From Quillaja saponaria (taxonomy: Eukaryota; Streptophyta; Magnoliopsida; Fabales; Quillajaceae), in the NCBI GenBank assembly GCA_029379385.1, contig CM055607.1:36019235-36083234 (forward strand): a DNA stretch of 64,000 nt. Reading direction: 5' to 3'. The translations under genes and the position numbers were made by a program. The notes beneath the pieces were generated by a model that did no database searches, was not told the DNA's origin, and saw only the letters and a program-made list of their open reading frames with translations. Below are positions 63,124 through 64,000 of the stretch, piece by piece (positions within the stretch are counted from its first letter, which is position 1; each line of letters opens with the position of its first letter).

Positions 63124-64000
63124 AAGAGCTTGAATCTTCTTGAGTGTAGCGTGATTAATTTATGTTATCACAAATGACTGTAACTATTATTGGATAGATC
63201 TTAAATTTATAATCGACATAGGTGCAGTGAAATTTTTTTTCAAATAAAAAAAAGTGATAATGATGTGAGATTAATATTTCATGCCTAAAAATTTGAGATT
63301 TAATTATTATTTTTTTAATTAAAAAAGACTGTGATGTGAATGTAATGTTTCATGTTAAATAATATGAGATATTCTATATATCTTTTTATTTATATTATAT
63401 ATAAAAAAAAAAAATTACATTTTCATGTTCACTTGCTTGAGAAATTAACAATTTTGGAAGTTAGGCAAAATTGGCTTAGAACCAACGACACAAAGCACAT
63501 GCAGGCCTAACTGATATAGATTAACACGTTTGCACTTGTACTAAGGTCAGTCCCTTTAGTTCTCTATGTCTTATTCCCTCCAGTTATCAATGTTATAGTG
63601 CAATTTTAACGTTCTTTTTGGACTTTAGAGACTTAATTTTCTATATTTAGAATTTGGAGAGAAGATAAAATTTTCATAAAATTCATTAATTTGATATAAA
63701 TGAAATATATTTTATCATATTGAAAATGAGAGTGAGTCAAATATAGTTAGTTGGTGGAGCATATAAAAGAAGCAAAATTGTAAAATAAATAATTCTACAA
63801 ATAATGACTTTACTAAAATCATGCATATGATTATAAATTTTCATATAAAAAAAAAAATATATTTATGAGGATCATTAAATTTGATAAGAATAGGTTTAAT
63901 TCACATAATAAATTAGTAAAGAATTTTACCCAATAATTAATTAATCTCTTGTCATATATAGTTGATGATGAAAATTCATGATGGACAAGGATTAACCCAC
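63124..64000. other. AT-rich flank, no gene seen
   Basis: The sequence begins with the AAGAG flank of the LTR element and is then unremarkable AT-rich DNA with poly-A runs. No exon or RNA gene was recognised. Confidence 0.6.

Overview
The window is nuclear DNA from a flowering plant, almost certainly a eudicot. Genes are split by AT-rich introns with GT-AG (a few GC-AG) borders. Products include a chloroplast rubredoxin, a plant WNK kinase and plant-type XRN4. The promoters carry plant signatures: USE/TATA snRNA promoters, and site II plus telo-box at the ribosomal protein gene. I cannot name the species.

Layout. (1) 0.5-23.7 kb: four tandem minus-strand genes of the O-acetylserine(thiol)lyase (OASTL, cysteine synthase) family, all with the same ten coding exons. 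Copies A (510-3986) and B (6316-9796) are open and resemble the CYSD/DES1 branch. Copy C (12729-16210) is the same type but carries four single-base insertions. Copy D (19305-22824) looks like a cytosolic OASA1-type enzyme but has an in-frame TGA where its neighbours have CGA. Between C and D lie two plus-strand U1 snRNA genes, each with a U-snRNA promoter. The second has a changed 5'-splice-site-recognition arm and paired (compensatory) stem changes. (2) 24.2-35.0 kb: XRN4-type 5'-3' exoribonuclease in 22 coding exons, with one extra base in exon 17. (3) 35.9-46.7 kb, minus strand: chloroplast rubredoxin (RBD1-type), a GeBP/STOREKEEPER transcription factor, guanosine deaminase, and ribosomal protein eS24. 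(4) 47.2-51.0 kb, plus strand: a chloroplast DUF1517 membrane protein, divergent from eS24 across a 0.5 kb shared promoter region. (5) 53.0-56.2 kb, minus strand: WNK1/WNK9-type kinase. (6) 56.2-64 kb: gene-poor, with one small non-autonomous LTR element (61251-63123). Three Stowaway-like MITEs sit in non-coding sequence elsewhere.

Gene order matches, from memory, Arabidopsis blocks At3g04910-04940 and At5g28020-28080 (WNK, RPS24, STOREKEEPER-like, CYSD/DES1, GSDA), interleaved with At1g54490-54520 (XRN4, RBD1, DUF1517). The window therefore looks like an unfractionated version of that neighbourhood.

The genes are not one pathway. The most unusual signals are the U1 variant, the decaying OASTL array with a shared GC-AG intron, and the disrupting lesions in copy C, copy D and XRN4. 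Each lesion could be biological or an assembly error. Coordinates of exons were counted by hand and may be off by a base in places.
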